From contig NZ_JBGCCU010000007.1 of NCBI RefSeq assembly GCF_041261445.1, positions 186,001 to 250,000 on the forward strand: a stretch of 64,000 nucleotides of DNA. The letters are read 5' to 3'. The translations under genes and the position numbers were made by a program. The notes below the pieces were generated by a model, which saw only the letters and a program-made list of their open reading frames with translations, did not search any database and was not told where the DNA came from. Numbering within the stretch: position 1 is the first letter of the stretch; each line of letters starts with the position of its first letter. Below, one piece after another: positions 34,402 to 43,116 of this stretch. This DNA is from Catenulispora sp. EB89. Its GTDB lineage: Bacteria; Actinomycetota; Actinomycetes; Streptomycetales; Catenulisporaceae.

Positions 34402-35607
34402 TCACCCCCGCTGCCGTGGCGCGGCGAGCGGCGCCGCCAGCACCACGCGCGCAGCGCTGGCCGCGATCAGCTCGTCGTCCCACGGCCGCACCTCGATCGT
34501 GGTGTCGCGGACGCAGGGCAGCAGGTGGTCCAGCAGGACCGCGTGCATCGGTTCGCCGAGCAGGTCCCACAGTGCCGTGATCTCGCCGATGACGACCACG
34601 CTGCGCGGCCCCAGCAGGTTCACCACCCCGGCCAGGGCTCGGCCGAGCAGTGTCGCCGCCGTCTGCAGTAGCGCCACAGCCGCCGGGTCGCCGTTGCGGG
34701 CGGCTGTGCCGAGGTCATCGAGGTCTGATGCGGCCGGCAGGATGCCCGCGTCGTGCGCTCTGCGCAGCAAGGCCTCTGTGCTCACCAGCGATTCCAGGCA
34801 CCCGCGGTTGCCGCACACGCACACCGGTCCGTCGGGCTGCACCGGCATGTGCCCGAACTCGCCGGCGGCGCCGAGGGCGCCTCGGTACGGCGCGCCGTCG
34901 AGCACCATCCCGAGGCCGATGCCCTGGCCGATGGCGGCGAGCAGGAAGTCGGCCTCGTCTGCTCCGGGGCCGTAGAGGCGTTCGGCGGCCGTCACCGCGC
35001 TGATGTCGTTGTCCACGAACACCGGGACGCCCAGCGCCTCGCGGAGCCGTGCGGCCAGCGGCAGGCCGTTCCAGCCCAGCCGTACCGACATCCGCAGGGT
35101 TCCGGTCTCCGGGTCGACGATGCCGGGCACCGCGACTCCGACTCCGGCCAGTGGCAGTCCGCGGTGCCGGGCCTCGTCGATCTCCGTGCGGATCAGGGTG
35201 ATGAGAGTCTGGAGTGCGTCCGGGGCGGCCGGGTCGAAGGTGTGGCGGAAGCTGTGCACGACCTCGGCGTCCAGCCGGCAGGTGACGCCGGTGACGTGCT
35301 CGTGCGCGACCTGGATCCCGATGGTGTGCGCCGATTCGGGGACCAGTGCGAGGGGGATCGAGGGACGTCCGCCGCCCTGCGACGGCCGCGGCGCTTCTTC
35401 CACCAACAAGCCCTCGGCGAGCAGCCGCCGCGTGCCCTGCGTGATCGTCGCCGGGCTCAGGTCCAGCAGCTCGGCGATCTGCGCGCGGCTGAGCGGGCCG
35501 CGCCGGGCCAGCAGCGCGAGCACCGCGGTGCGGGTCATGTCCCCGGAGACGAAGCCCGCGCCCCACCGCATATCAACCGCTTTCTTCGCCGGACGGCCCC
35601 GCGCCAC
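34402..35607 (-). CDS. ROK-family transcriptional repressor
   Basis: 401 residues from GTG 35607. N-terminal MarR-like winged helix (about 20-85: LSRAQIAELLDLSPATITQGTRRLL) and a ROK sugar-kinase-like domain with VFVDNDISAVTAAE and the zinc motif CVCGNRGCLES. GIGLGMVLDGAPYRGALGAAGEFGHMPV is the ROK signature. Such proteins are sugar-responsive repressors (XylR/NagC type). It is divergent from the GH5 cellulase gene across an AT-rich inverted repeat, so it probably represses that cellulase until a plant-derived sugar binds. Confidence 0.94.
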   Translation of the reverse strand: MARGRPAKKAVDMRWGAGFVSGDMTRTAVLALLARRGPLSRAQIAELLDLSPATITQGTRRLLAEGLLVEEAPRPSQGGGRPSIPLALVPESAHTIGIQVAHEHVTGVTCRLDAEVVHSFRHTFDPAAPDALQTLITLIRTEIDEARHRGLPLAGVGVAVPGIVDPETGTLRMSVRLGWNGLPLAARLREALGVPVFVDNDISAVTAAERLYGPGADEADFLLAAIGQGIGLGMVLDGAPYRGALGAAGEFGHMPVQPDGPVCVCGNRGCLESLVSTEALLRRAHDAGILPAASDLDDLGTAARNGDPAAVALLQTAATLLGRALAGVVNLLGPRSVVVIGEITALWDLLGEPMHAVLLDHLLPCVRDTTIEVRPWDDELIAASAARVVLAAPLAAPRQRG

Positions 35608-35730
35608 GTCGTCGGCCGTGCCGGGCGCACTGATGGGGAAGCTGATGGGGGAATCGTAGTGGTCCGGGCCGGGCGGCGTGCCGGGCCGCCCCTTGACAGT
35701 GCGTTCGCTGCGGCCCTAGCTTCCGTGCAG

Positions 35731-35750
35731 TTAATTTACACCCGAATTAA
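35731..35750. promoter_or_regulatory. AT-rich inverted repeat between ROK and GH5 genes
   Basis: TTAATT-N8-AATTAA just upstream of the cellulase ribosome-binding site stands out in a 70% GC background. ROK repressors often bind AT-rich dyads containing TTAATT/AATTAA-like arms. A candidate operator for the ROK protein. Confidence 0.55.
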
Positions 35751-35765
35751 TTGAGGGAGTACCTG

Positions 35766-36854
35766 ATGCGTCATCCCCTCGTGCGTTTCCGGCGCACCGC
35801 TTCGGTCATCGTGGTCGGCGTGCTCGCGGCCACCGTGACCAGCGGGTTCGCCGCCTACGCCGCCGCGAGCCCGGCTCCGGCCGCCCCGGCAGCCGCCGCC
35901 GGCGCGGCCAAGGGCGCCCCGCCGAGCAGTTTCCACGGTGTGAACTGGGCCGACCCCCGCGACAACTACGCCAGCGACGCCGTCGTGCCCAGCGGCCTGA
36001 GCGTCACCGACGACTACCGCACCGTCTACCGCGTCACCCAGAAGATGGTCGACGGCTTCCGCGCCAACCTCGGCGCCGACACCCTGCGCCTGCCGATCAA
36101 CCCGGCCAGCGTCGGCACCGCCTGGTGGAACTCCTACCGCGCGACCATCGACGCCGCGACGGCCTCCGGCGACAAGGTGATCCTCAGCTACTGGGAGGCG
36201 CCGACCCCGAAGAACGGCAGGATCGACGACGTCGCCGCCTGGAACACCATGTGGGACACCGTCACCGCCGCGTACCGGACCAACCCGCGCGTCTACTTCG
36301 AGCCGATGAACGAGCCCTTCGGCTACACCCTCGACGAGTGGGTCCAGGTCTGCACCGGCTGGCTCGCCCGGCACGCCGACGTCCCGCGCGACCACGTCGT
36401 CATCTCCGGCAGCGGCTACAACGACAACGTCACCGGCGTCGGTGCCGCCCCGGCTCTGAACGGCACGCTGCTCTCGCTGCACTTCTACGGCTACTGGGCC
36501 AGCTCCACCACCGAGGCGGACTGGATCAACAACCTGCTTCCCCGCATCGGCGGCTACGCCTACCGCACCATCATCGACGAGGCCGGCTCCCCGATGACCA
36601 CCGGCCTGAACTACGGCGCCCACAACGGGAACCAGTACACGTCCTACTTCGCCGCCGTCACCGACACCGCCCGCGGCATGGGCATGGGGATGGTCTACTG
36701 GCCGGGCCTGCGAACCGGCGACTCGTACTCGATAGAGAGCCTGGATGCCAAGGGGCGCCTGCAGAACAACAACGCCAGCGGTGTCAGCCAGCTGAAGTGG
36801 GGCTACGGCTTCGGCGCCGTCCCGCCGGTCAACGAGCAGCCGGCGTCTCGTTGA
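35766..36854 (+). CDS. Secreted GH5-type cellulase/endoglucanase
   Basis: 362 residues from ATG 35766 with GAGGGAG nearby. Residues 1-35 are a signal peptide (ASVIVVGVLAATVTSGFAAYAAA), then an Ala/Pro linker. The catalytic domain has GVNWADPRDN, the acid/base Glu in YFEPMNEPFGYT (the N-E-P motif of GH5) and the nucleophile Glu in TIIDEAGSP. LSLHFYGYW supplies the conserved His-x-Tyr. It should hydrolyse beta-1,4-glucans outside the cell. It has no CBM, unlike its neighbours. Controlled probably by the divergent ROK repressor. Confidence 0.9.
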   Translation: MRHPLVRFRRTASVIVVGVLAATVTSGFAAYAAASPAPAAPAAAAGAAKGAPPSSFHGVNWADPRDNYASDAVVPSGLSVTDDYRTVYRVTQKMVDGFRANLGADTLRLPINPASVGTAWWNSYRATIDAATASGDKVILSYWEAPTPKNGRIDDVAAWNTMWDTVTAAYRTNPRVYFEPMNEPFGYTLDEWVQVCTGWLARHADVPRDHVVISGSGYNDNVTGVGAAPALNGTLLSLHFYGYWASSTTEADWINNLLPRIGGYAYRTIIDEAGSPMTTGLNYGAHNGNQYTSYFAAVTDTARGMGMGMVYWPGLRTGDSYSIESLDAKGRLQNNNASGVSQLKWGYGFGAVPPVNEQPASR

Positions 36855-36998
36855 GGATTGAGCCGCGCTGAGGGCCAATGCCCGCCGTGGCAACTACGAT
36901 GAATGAAAGCGTCGTCGGACACTCATATCAGCTGTGGAGTCTCATCGGCGGTCGAGTGAAACCGACGACGCGTCATCGGGCAGGCACGGCGAGATCGG

Positions 36999-38225
36999 GT
37001 GGAAGCGCCAGTGACGGCTGGTGTCGAAGACGGCCTTCATATCGAGAGGCACGTCGGTGCGGTCCTGACCGCGGTCGCGGTCACGGCCCGGGCCGTCGCG
37101 CTGGTCTGCGCGGTCATCAGCCTCGTCGTCGGGCTGCGCGAGGGACAGTTCGCGCACGTCCGACTCGCCGTCGCGGCCTACGCGGCGGTCGGGTCGTGGG
37201 CGCTGGTGTACCTGGCACGGGCTCGCGGCGGCCCGCCGGCCCTTTGGATCAGCGCGGTCGACGTCGGGCTCCTGGCCGCCGCGTTGATCACGCTGCGCGT
37301 CGCCGGCGGCGCCGGCTACTTCGACGACGTCAGCAACTCGGCGCTGGAGCCGTTCGTGTCCGCGGCCCTGGTCGGGGTGGCGATCCACGCCTCGACCCGG
37401 CAGACGCTGGCGGCCTGCGCGGTCCTCGGCCCGGCGTACCTGGCGACCGTCATCACCCGGCTGTCGGTCGCCGACGTCGGCAACGCGCTCGGCGACCTGG
37501 CCTGGCAGGTCGGCATCGCGCTGGTCTGCCTGACCGGCGCGCGCCGTCTGCACCGGGCCGCGGCCGCCGTGAGCGCCGGCGCGCGGTCGGTGCTCGCCGA
37601 GCGGGAGCGGCTGGCCGAGGACCGGGGCCGGGATCTGGAGCGCCGCCGCCAGCACCGGGACCTGCGGCGGCGTCATCTGGAGCTGCACGACGGCCCGCTG
37701 GCGCTGCTGACCGCCATGTCCCGGCCCGCGCCGGTCGGCCATCCCGACGCCCGGGTGCGGGAGCGGTGCGCGGCGAACGCCGACCTGCTGCGCGGTCTGC
37801 TGAGCGAGAAGGACGACTCCGGCGGGGAATCAGTGCCCGAACTCCGCCTCGCGCTGGTCGGCACCGGGGCCGACTGCGCCGCGCTCGGTCTGCGGGTGCG
37901 CTACCAGTTCGGGGCGCTGCCGCCGGGGCTGCCGGAGCCGGTCGTCGAGGCCTTGTGCGGGGCGACGCGCGCCGCGCTGAACAACGTCCTGGCGCACGCC
38001 GGCACCCGCACCGCCTGGGTGACCGTCGAGGCCGCGGGCGACGACCCGGAGGCGGTGACCGTGGACGTCGTCGACCGCGGCTCCGGGTTCGACCCCGGCA
38101 CGACGCCGGCCGGCGTGGGCCTGCCGACGGCGATCGCCGGCCGGATGGCCGAGGTCGGCGGGGCGGCCGGGGTGGACAGCGTGCCGGGCCACGGGACCTG
38201 GGTCCGGCTGCGGTGGCCGGCGTGA
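36999..38225 (+). CDS. NarL-type sensor histidine kinase
   Basis: 408 residues from GTG 36999 (GTG 37011 is possible). About six hydrophobic segments in residues 20-190 form a membrane sensor domain without a large extracytoplasmic loop. A coiled region (ERERLAEDRGRDLERRRQHRDL) leads to the HisKA_3 phosphoacceptor in RRHLELHDGPLALLTAMSR. The HATPase domain has LNNVLAHAGTRTAWVTV (N box), VDRGSGFDP and GVGLPTAIAGR. Its stop overlaps the response-regulator start (GTGA), so the pair is translationally coupled. Confidence 0.92.
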   Translation: MEAPVTAGVEDGLHIERHVGAVLTAVAVTARAVALVCAVISLVVGLREGQFAHVRLAVAAYAAVGSWALVYLARARGGPPALWISAVDVGLLAAALITLRVAGGAGYFDDVSNSALEPFVSAALVGVAIHASTRQTLAACAVLGPAYLATVITRLSVADVGNALGDLAWQVGIALVCLTGARRLHRAAAAVSAGARSVLAERERLAEDRGRDLERRRQHRDLRRRHLELHDGPLALLTAMSRPAPVGHPDARVRERCAANADLLRGLLSEKDDSGGESVPELRLALVGTGADCAALGLRVRYQFGALPPGLPEPVVEALCGATRAALNNVLAHAGTRTAWVTVEAAGDDPEAVTVDVVDRGSGFDPGTTPAGVGLPTAIAGRMAEVGGAAGVDSVPGHGTWVRLRWPA

Positions 38226-38908
38226 TCCGGGTCGCGGTGGTCGACGACGACCGGCTCGCCCCGGCGGGGATCAGGGCCCTGCTGGCCGCGCAGCCGGACA
38301 TCGAGGTCTGCGCGGTGCACACGAGCCTGGCCGGGCATCTGGCCGCCGGGGTCGAGGCCGACGTGGTGCTGCTGGACCTGCTGCTGCAGGACGGCGTCGC
38401 CCCGGCCCGCAACATCGCGGCGCTGGTGCGCGCCGGCCGCACGGTGCTGGTCATGTCCGTGCACGCCGACCACCGGGAGGTCTGGGCGGCGATGCAGGCC
38501 GGCGCCTGCGGCTACCTGGTCAAGGACGACGATCCGGACCAGCTCGCCGACGCCATCCGGACCGTGCACGCCGGCGCCGTGGCGATCACGCCGGAGCTGG
38601 CCTTCGTCATCAGCCTCAGTCCGCCGGTGCTGTCCCCGACCGAGCACCAGGTGCTGCTGTTGCGCAGCCGCGGCCACACGTACGAGGCGATCGCGCACCG
38701 GCTGAGCGTGGACAAGTCCACGGTCGCCACGCTGCTGCGGCGGGCCGGGGACAAGTTCGCCAGGCGCGCCGCCGATACCGCCACAGCCACGGTTGTCGCC
38801 ACCGCCACCGCCACCGCCACTTCCACCGAGCCTGCCGCCGGAACGCCGTCTCAGCCCTCGATGACGTCCAAAGCCCGCACCGCCTCGGCCAGGCACCGGA
38901 TCCCGTAG
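38222..38908 (+). CDS. NarL/LuxR-type response regulator
   Basis: 228 residues from GTG 38222. Receiver domain: VAVVDDDRLAP (acidic pocket), phosphoacceptor Asp in VVLLDLLLQDG, VLVMSVHAD and GYLVKDDDPDQL. The LuxR-type HTH (about 140-190) reads LSPTEHQVLLLRSRGHTYEAIAHRLSVDKSTVATLLRRAG. The last ~40 residues are a low-complexity Ala-Thr tail encoded by a CCACCG hexamer run (38798-38820) and overlap the opposite-strand gene by 58 bases. Partner of the kinase just upstream. It may sense cell-envelope or carbohydrate signals; target genes are unknown. Confidence 0.92.
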   Translation: MIRVAVVDDDRLAPAGIRALLAAQPDIEVCAVHTSLAGHLAAGVEADVVLLDLLLQDGVAPARNIAALVRAGRTVLVMSVHADHREVWAAMQAGACGYLVKDDDPDQLADAIRTVHAGAVAITPELAFVISLSPPVLSPTEHQVLLLRSRGHTYEAIAHRLSVDKSTVATLLRRAGDKFARRAADTATATVVATATATATSTEPAAGTPSQPSMTSKARTASARHRIP

Positions 38909-39282
38909 TCGAGCCGCCGGAAGTAGGTGGCGCGGCTCAGGTGGACGCGATGCGCGGTCACGTCGTGCCCGGTGCTCCGTCCCAGGTAGTACAGCCGCAG
39001 GATCTCGGCGGCCTCCTGGTCGACCGGCGAGGCGGAGCCGGCCATCGCGTCGATCTCGGTGCGGACGAAGGCGTTGACCGCCTGCAGCGACCCGAGCCCC
39101 GGCCAGGTCTCCAGCAACCGGTCCGACGGCCGCCGCGGATTGCGCAAGTGGGTCAGGACCCTGCGAACCGCGCTGAACAGAGCGTCTTCCACGCTTTCAT
39201 CGTCCGGCGGGCTGCCGGGGGCGGCAATGTCGCACCGGTGTGACAACCGGGCTGTCCGGCATGAGACGAATGTGAGACTCAC
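38851..39282 (-). CDS. Small HTH-like protein of unknown function
   Basis: Up to 143 residues (GTG 39282; a GTG at 39192 is also possible). All-helical, with VDQEAAEILRLYYLGRSTGHDVTAHRVHLSRATYFRRLDYGIRCLAEAV, whose second half looks like a sigma-region-4 or HTH recognition motif (LSRATYFRRL). I know of similar segments in actinobacterial signalling ATPases but cannot name a family. Its 3' end overlaps the tail of the convergent response regulator by 58 bases, which is unusual and could give antisense interference. Confidence 0.6.
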   Translation of the reverse strand: MSLTFVSCRTARLSHRCDIAAPGSPPDDESVEDALFSAVRRVLTHLRNPRRPSDRLLETWPGLGSLQAVNAFVRTEIDAMAGSASPVDQEAAEILRLYYLGRSTGHDVTAHRVHLSRATYFRRLDYGIRCLAEAVRALDVIEG

Positions 39283-39357
39283 CAGCGTTCGGCCGGTGCC
39301 TTAATGATTCGAGCCGCCCAGGTCGAGCGGTACGCCTAGATCACGACAGGAGTCTTC

Positions 39358-39624
39358 ATGCGGATCAGGAACGCCATCGCCGCCGCAGCGGTGCTGGCCG
39401 CAACGATCGGGCCGGTTGTCGCGGCCTCGACGGCGAACGCCTATGACCACGGCTGGAAGTGCACCGGCTACGGCGACGGCCCGACGCCTCAGGCGGCGCA
39501 CAAGGCGGCCATGGAGGACATGATCGGCAACGTGACGGTCGGGAAGTGGATCTACACCGACGGCCAGAACGCCGACGGCTCGTACTGGGAGCTGATCTCG
39601 GCGGACTGCGTCGCCGTCAACTAG
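39358..39624 (+). CDS. Small secreted protein
   Basis: 88 residues from ATG 39358 with AGGAG six bases upstream. Residues 1-28 form a Sec signal peptide (IAAAAVLAATIGPVVAAS, cleavage near ANA). The mature ~60 residues contain two Cys (KCTGYGDG and ADCVAVN) and a WELISADC end, a pattern common in small exported actinobacterial proteins. A bidirectional terminator follows at 39664. Function is unknown. Confidence 0.8.
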   Translation: MRIRNAIAAAAVLAATIGPVVAASTANAYDHGWKCTGYGDGPTPQAAHKAAMEDMIGNVTVGKWIYTDGQNADGSYWELISADCVAVN

Positions 39625-39663
39625 TCGCCAGGTCCGTTGTTCATGCGGTCCGTAGAGCAGTGA

Positions 39664-39709
39664 AGCCTGCCGAACGCCGGACACAGGGTCCGCTGGCGCT
39701 CGGCAGGCT
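39664..39709. terminator. Bidirectional hairpin terminator
   Basis: AGCCTGCCGA (39664-39673) pairs with TCGGCAGGCT (39700-39709); the loop holds further G/C pairs. It separates the plus-strand secreted protein gene from the minus-strand pyrophosphatase gene. Confidence 0.75.
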
Positions 39710-39757
39710 GTTGCGTCTCGCCGCCGCGCTGAGCGCACGGCGTATTAGGCTGCTGCC

Positions 39758-40249
39758 TTATTCGGGTGCTGCTTCACTGCGGCGCCGGCGGTCGGCGGCG
39801 ATGACCGCCTCGGCCGCGGCGCGGTCGGCCCAGCTGCCCGGTTGGGCCTGCCGACCGGGCTCGGTGTCCTTGTAGATGTCGAAGAAGTGTCCGATCTCGT
39901 CCAGCCGCTCCTGGGCGACGTCGGCCAGATCCTGGACGTCCGCGTAGCGCGGGTCGCCCGCCGGGACGCACAGGATCTTGTCGTCGACCCCCTTCTCGTC
40001 ATGCGAGCGGTAGACCGCCACCGGCCGGACGGCCACCTCCACCCCCGGGAACGCCGGCTCGTCCAGCAGCACGATGGCGTCCAGGGGGTCGCCGTCCTGG
40101 GCCAGTGTGTCGGGGATGTAGCCGTAGTCGGCGGGATAGCTGGTCGAGGTGAACAGCTGCCGCTCCAGGCGGATGCGCCCCAGGCGGTGGTCCATGACGT
40201 ACTTGTTCCGGGAGCCGGCCGGTATCTCGATCACCACGTCGAATCGCAT
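39758..40249 (-). CDS. ppa: Inorganic pyrophosphatase (family I)
   Basis: 163 residues from the ATG at 40249, which gives the usual N-terminus [17 protein letters not shown]; in-frame starts at 40252 and 40261 are also possible. The active-site block [22 protein letters not shown] (DGDPLD metal-binding Asp residues) and [17 protein letters not shown] are family I hallmarks. It hydrolyses pyrophosphate to phosphate in the cytoplasm with Mg2+. This housekeeping gene sits within the cellulose-related region by chance as far as I can tell. Confidence 0.95.
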   Translation of the reverse strand: MRFDVVIEIPAGSRNKYVMDHRLGRIRLERQLFTSTSYPADYGYIPDTLAQDGDPLDAIVLLDEPAFPGVEVAVRPVAVYRSHDEKGVDDKILCVPAGDPRYADVQDLADVAQERLDEIGHFFDIYKDTEPGRQAQPGSWADRAAAEAVIAADRRRRSEAAPE

Positions 40250-40285
40250 CATGGTCTTCACGTCGAACGCGGTACCCGGAGGAGG

Positions 40286-41704
40286 TCAGGTGGAAACGCA
40301 AGAAATTCTACTGAGCGGTTGATTCGCTCCGTTGACGACCATGCCCCAGGAGGTCGAGGCGCCCGGCGCCAAGGATCCGTTGTAGGACACCGAGTTCGCA
40401 GTGACCGCCTGGCCGGATTGTGTTGCGGTCACGTTCCAGGAGTTCGCGATCGTCTGCGTTCCGGCGAAGGAGAAGCGCACCGCCCAATCGGAGGTCGCGG
40501 CCGTCCCCGTGTTCGTCACGGTGAACGCGACCTGGTAGCCGCTTGACCAGGAGCCGGTCACCGAACTCGTCACCGAGCATCCCGCGCCGGCGCTGGAACT
40601 CGGCGTGGAACTCGGCGTGGAACTCGGGCTCGAACTGGGGCTTGAGCTCGGCGTGGAACTGGGGCTAGAGCTCGGCGAACTCGGCCCCGAACCCGGCGAT
40701 GTCGTATACGCCACCTGCGTATATGCGGCGCTGCAGTTGCTCCCGCACGACGAAGGCAGCGAGAAGCTGTACACCTGACCGCCGTTGATGAGGTTGTCGG
40801 AGGCGTCGGTCACCCGGATCTGGTAGCTCGACCCGGCGGCCACCGTCGGCCCGATGATGTACGCCTGCCCCATGTCGCTGTCCATCGTCGCCGCGACCCA
40901 CGTCCCGTTCGCCGACAGGTACTGCACGCCGTGGATCCCGTTCGCCAGGTGCGACACCGAGATCGCCGGCCAGTACACCTGAGCGCCCTGGATGAACCCG
41001 ATGTTGATGTCGCCGCTGTAGTTCGGTGCGTTGATGAACTGCCACGTCACCTGGCGGTTGTTCCAGTGGTCCAGCAGGTCGCCGACGGCGGCGCCGTTCA
41101 GCTGGAAACGGTTGACCGAGTCGGTGTGCAGGTCGATGTGGTACGGGTCGTCGCGGCACCAGGCGTTGGAGTCGCCGCAGCTGTCGGCGACCAGCATGTT
41201 CAGCGTCGCGCCGTTGTACTTGTCGGCGACCCACGAGCCGTTGCGGCAGAAGGGCTCGTTCTGCGCGCCGTCGTTGGTGCCGGTGCAGAAGTCGCCGATG
41301 CTCACCTTCACCCACCGGCCGCAGTTCAGGCCGTTGTCGAACATGCCCAGGACGCCGGCCTGCGACGGCGGTACCGGACGCGGGAACTGGCCGTAGTTCC
41401 CCGGCGTGTTGAAGACGTTCAGCGCGATGAAGTCCTGCGAGTCCAGGTTCGCCTGCGGCAAGCCGCATCCGCCGTACGGCGCGCCGAGCCCGTCGAAGTG
41501 GGTCGCGTTGCCGGTCACCGGGCTCGGGGTGCCGCCGACGCCGAGCGCCTGCGCGGGGCTGCTGGCCAGCGCCGCGGCCAGCGCGACGAGCAGCGCGGCG
41601 AGCGCGGCCAGGGCGGTGTGCAGGACGGCGCGGCGGCGGCGCGCCTGGCGTGCCTGGCGTGCGCGGCGCGGGCGGAACGGTGGAGCTGGTCTGGTGTGGC
41701 GCAC
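40286..41704 (-). CDS. Secreted expansin-like protein with C-terminal CBM2
   Basis: 472 residues from GTG 41704 with AGGGGAG seven bases upstream. A signal peptide (LHTALAALAALLVALAAALA) is followed by a DPBB-type expansin domain: GNATHFDGLGAPYGGCGLP, FIALNVFNTP, CGRWVKVSIGDFCTG, LVADSCGDSNAWCRDDPYHIDL, which includes the conserved Asp. A second beta domain (GSSYQIRVTDASDN) resembles the expansin D2 module. Then a Ser/Pro linker and a CBM2 (about 375-472: GCSVTSSVTGSWSSGYQVAF...). It should loosen crystalline cellulose or wall polymers without hydrolysis. Divergent from the LPMO gene. Confidence 0.85.
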   Translation of the reverse strand: MRHTRPAPPFRPRRARQARQARRRRAVLHTALAALAALLVALAAALASSPAQALGVGGTPSPVTGNATHFDGLGAPYGGCGLPQANLDSQDFIALNVFNTPGNYGQFPRPVPPSQAGVLGMFDNGLNCGRWVKVSIGDFCTGTNDGAQNEPFCRNGSWVADKYNGATLNMLVADSCGDSNAWCRDDPYHIDLHTDSVNRFQLNGAAVGDLLDHWNNRQVTWQFINAPNYSGDINIGFIQGAQVYWPAISVSHLANGIHGVQYLSANGTWVAATMDSDMGQAYIIGPTVAAGSSYQIRVTDASDNLINGGQVYSFSLPSSCGSNCSAAYTQVAYTTSPGSGPSSPSSSPSSTPSSSPSSSPSSTPSSTPSSSAGAGCSVTSSVTGSWSSGYQVAFTVTNTGTAATSDWAVRFSFAGTQTIANSWNVTATQSGQAVTANSVSYNGSLAPGASTSWGMVVNGANQPLSRISCVST

Positions 41705-41999
41705 GGTGGCGGCTCCCCTCAGTAGATCTCGGCAGTCGCATGGTCTGCCGGAGGGTCGAAAAGCGTCAAAGCCCTGCGACACCGCCCCAGGTCGCAGCCG
41801 CTCCGGCACGAAACTTTCGGGTAACGGCCGGCGAGCCGCTGCGCGCGCCGTCGTACTAGTACGGGCTCTGACATGCCCGTTCGATTTCGTTCGACGAACC
41901 GGCCGTCCGACCCCCTCCGGCGGCTCGCGTAACGGTCCGCGTCGCCAGAGCTACGCTCCGCCCGACACAGTCCGCCACATCTGTGGAAAGGCGAGCGAT
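41705..41999. promoter_or_regulatory. Divergent promoter region, expansin / LPMO
   Basis: A 295-base gap separating the GTG starts of the two cellulose-attack genes, suggesting co-regulation. It contains GTTCG-A-CGAAC (41889-41899), a short palindrome. I do not see the TGGGAGCGCTCCCA box of the cellulose regulator CebR. Confidence 0.45.
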
Positions 42000-43043
42000 G
42001 TGAGCAGAAAGATCCCCAGGAAGCTGGCCGGCGTGCTGCTCGCGCTGGCCGGCCTGATCGGGACCATTACCTTCGCGCCGCAGGCTTCGGCGCATGGCGC
42101 GATGATGATCCCCGGAAGCCGGACCTTCTTTTGCTACGAGGACGGCCTGACCTCCACCGGCCAGATCGTCCCGCAGAACCCGGCCTGTCAGGCGGCGGTG
42201 GCCCAGAGCGGGACCACCCCGCTGTACAACTGGTTCGCCGTCGGCAACCGCAGCGGTGCCACCAGCGGCGGCACAGTCGGCTTCATCCCCGACGGGAAGC
42301 TGTGCAGCGGCAACAGCAACTACTACGACTTCTCAGGGTTCGACCAGGTCAACGCCGACTGGCCGGTCACGCACCTGACCTCCGGCGCGGGCATCACCAT
42401 CAACTACAACCGGTGGGCCGCGCACCCCGGGACGTTCAGCCTCTACATCACCAAGGACGGCTGGGACCAGACCAAGCCCCTGACCTGGGCCGACCTGGAA
42501 CCGGCGCCGTTCTCGACGATCACCAACCCGCCGAACACCGGCACCGTGGCCACGTTGCAGAGCTACTACTCGTGGAACGCGACGCTGCCCGCGAACAAGA
42601 CCGGTCGGCACATCATCTACTCGGTCTGGGCCCGCTCGGACAGCCCCGAGACCTTCTACGGCTGCTCCGACGTGGTGTTCGACGGCGGCACCGGCCAGGT
42701 GACCGGCATCGGCGCGACGGCACCGCCGCCGCCCTCGGTGCCGTGCACGGCCACGTACTCCGTGACCAACTCCTGGAGCGGCGGGTTCCAGGCCCAGATC
42801 ACGGTGACGAACCCGACCAACAGCCCGATGAACAAGTGGACGGTCGGCTGGGTGCTCGCTGACGGCGAGAGCGTGGTCAGCGCGTGGAACGGGACGCTGT
42901 CGCAGTCCGGGTCGCTGGCGACGATGAAGTCGGCGGACTGGAACGCGCAACTCGCGGCCGGGGGCAGTACCAACTTCGGCTTCGTGGCGAATCAGACCAC
43001 TGCTCCGACACAGCCGGAAAGCCTGTCCTGCACGAGTCCGTAG
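42000..43043 (+). CDS. Lytic polysaccharide monooxygenase (AA10) with CBM2
   Basis: 347 residues from GTG 42000 (GGAAAGG upstream). The signal peptide ends ...QASA so that His32 becomes the N-terminal residue (HGAMMIPGSR), and His142 (RWAAHPGTF) completes the copper histidine brace. PGSRTFFCYEDG, ADWPVTHLTSGAGITINY and SVWARSDSPETFYGCSDVVF are cellulose-active AA10 features. After a Pro linker a CBM2 (about 245-347: YSVTNSWSGGFQAQITVTNP) binds cellulose. It oxidatively breaks crystalline cellulose (C1 or C1/C4) with Cu and H2O2/O2. Confidence 0.95.
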   Translation: MSRKIPRKLAGVLLALAGLIGTITFAPQASAHGAMMIPGSRTFFCYEDGLTSTGQIVPQNPACQAAVAQSGTTPLYNWFAVGNRSGATSGGTVGFIPDGKLCSGNSNYYDFSGFDQVNADWPVTHLTSGAGITINYNRWAAHPGTFSLYITKDGWDQTKPLTWADLEPAPFSTITNPPNTGTVATLQSYYSWNATLPANKTGRHIIYSVWARSDSPETFYGCSDVVFDGGTGQVTGIGATAPPPPSVPCTATYSVTNSWSGGFQAQITVTNPTNSPMNKWTVGWVLADGESVVSAWNGTLSQSGSLATMKSADWNAQLAAGGSTNFGFVANQTTAPTQPESLSCTSP

Positions 43044-43052
43044 CGCAGCCGA

Positions 43053-43087
43053 GGCGGCGCGGCCGGGATCGAGCCGGCCGCGCCGCC
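43053..43087 (+). terminator. Strong GC hairpin between LPMO and lipoprotein genes
   Basis: GGCGGCGCGGCCGG (43053-43066) pairs perfectly with CCGGCCGCGCCGCC (43074-43087) around a 7-base loop. It ends 29 bases before the lipoprotein start. It could end LPMO transcription or act as a processing/attenuation point within an operon. No T-tract follows. Confidence 0.7.
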
Positions 43088-43116
43088 GCCCGCCACCTCT
43101 GATGAAGGGTCCTGTC

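Noticed and set aside
41705-41999. CebR cellulose-utilisation operator
   Set aside because: No sequence close to TGGGAGCGCTCCCA was found; only a short unrelated palindrome is present.
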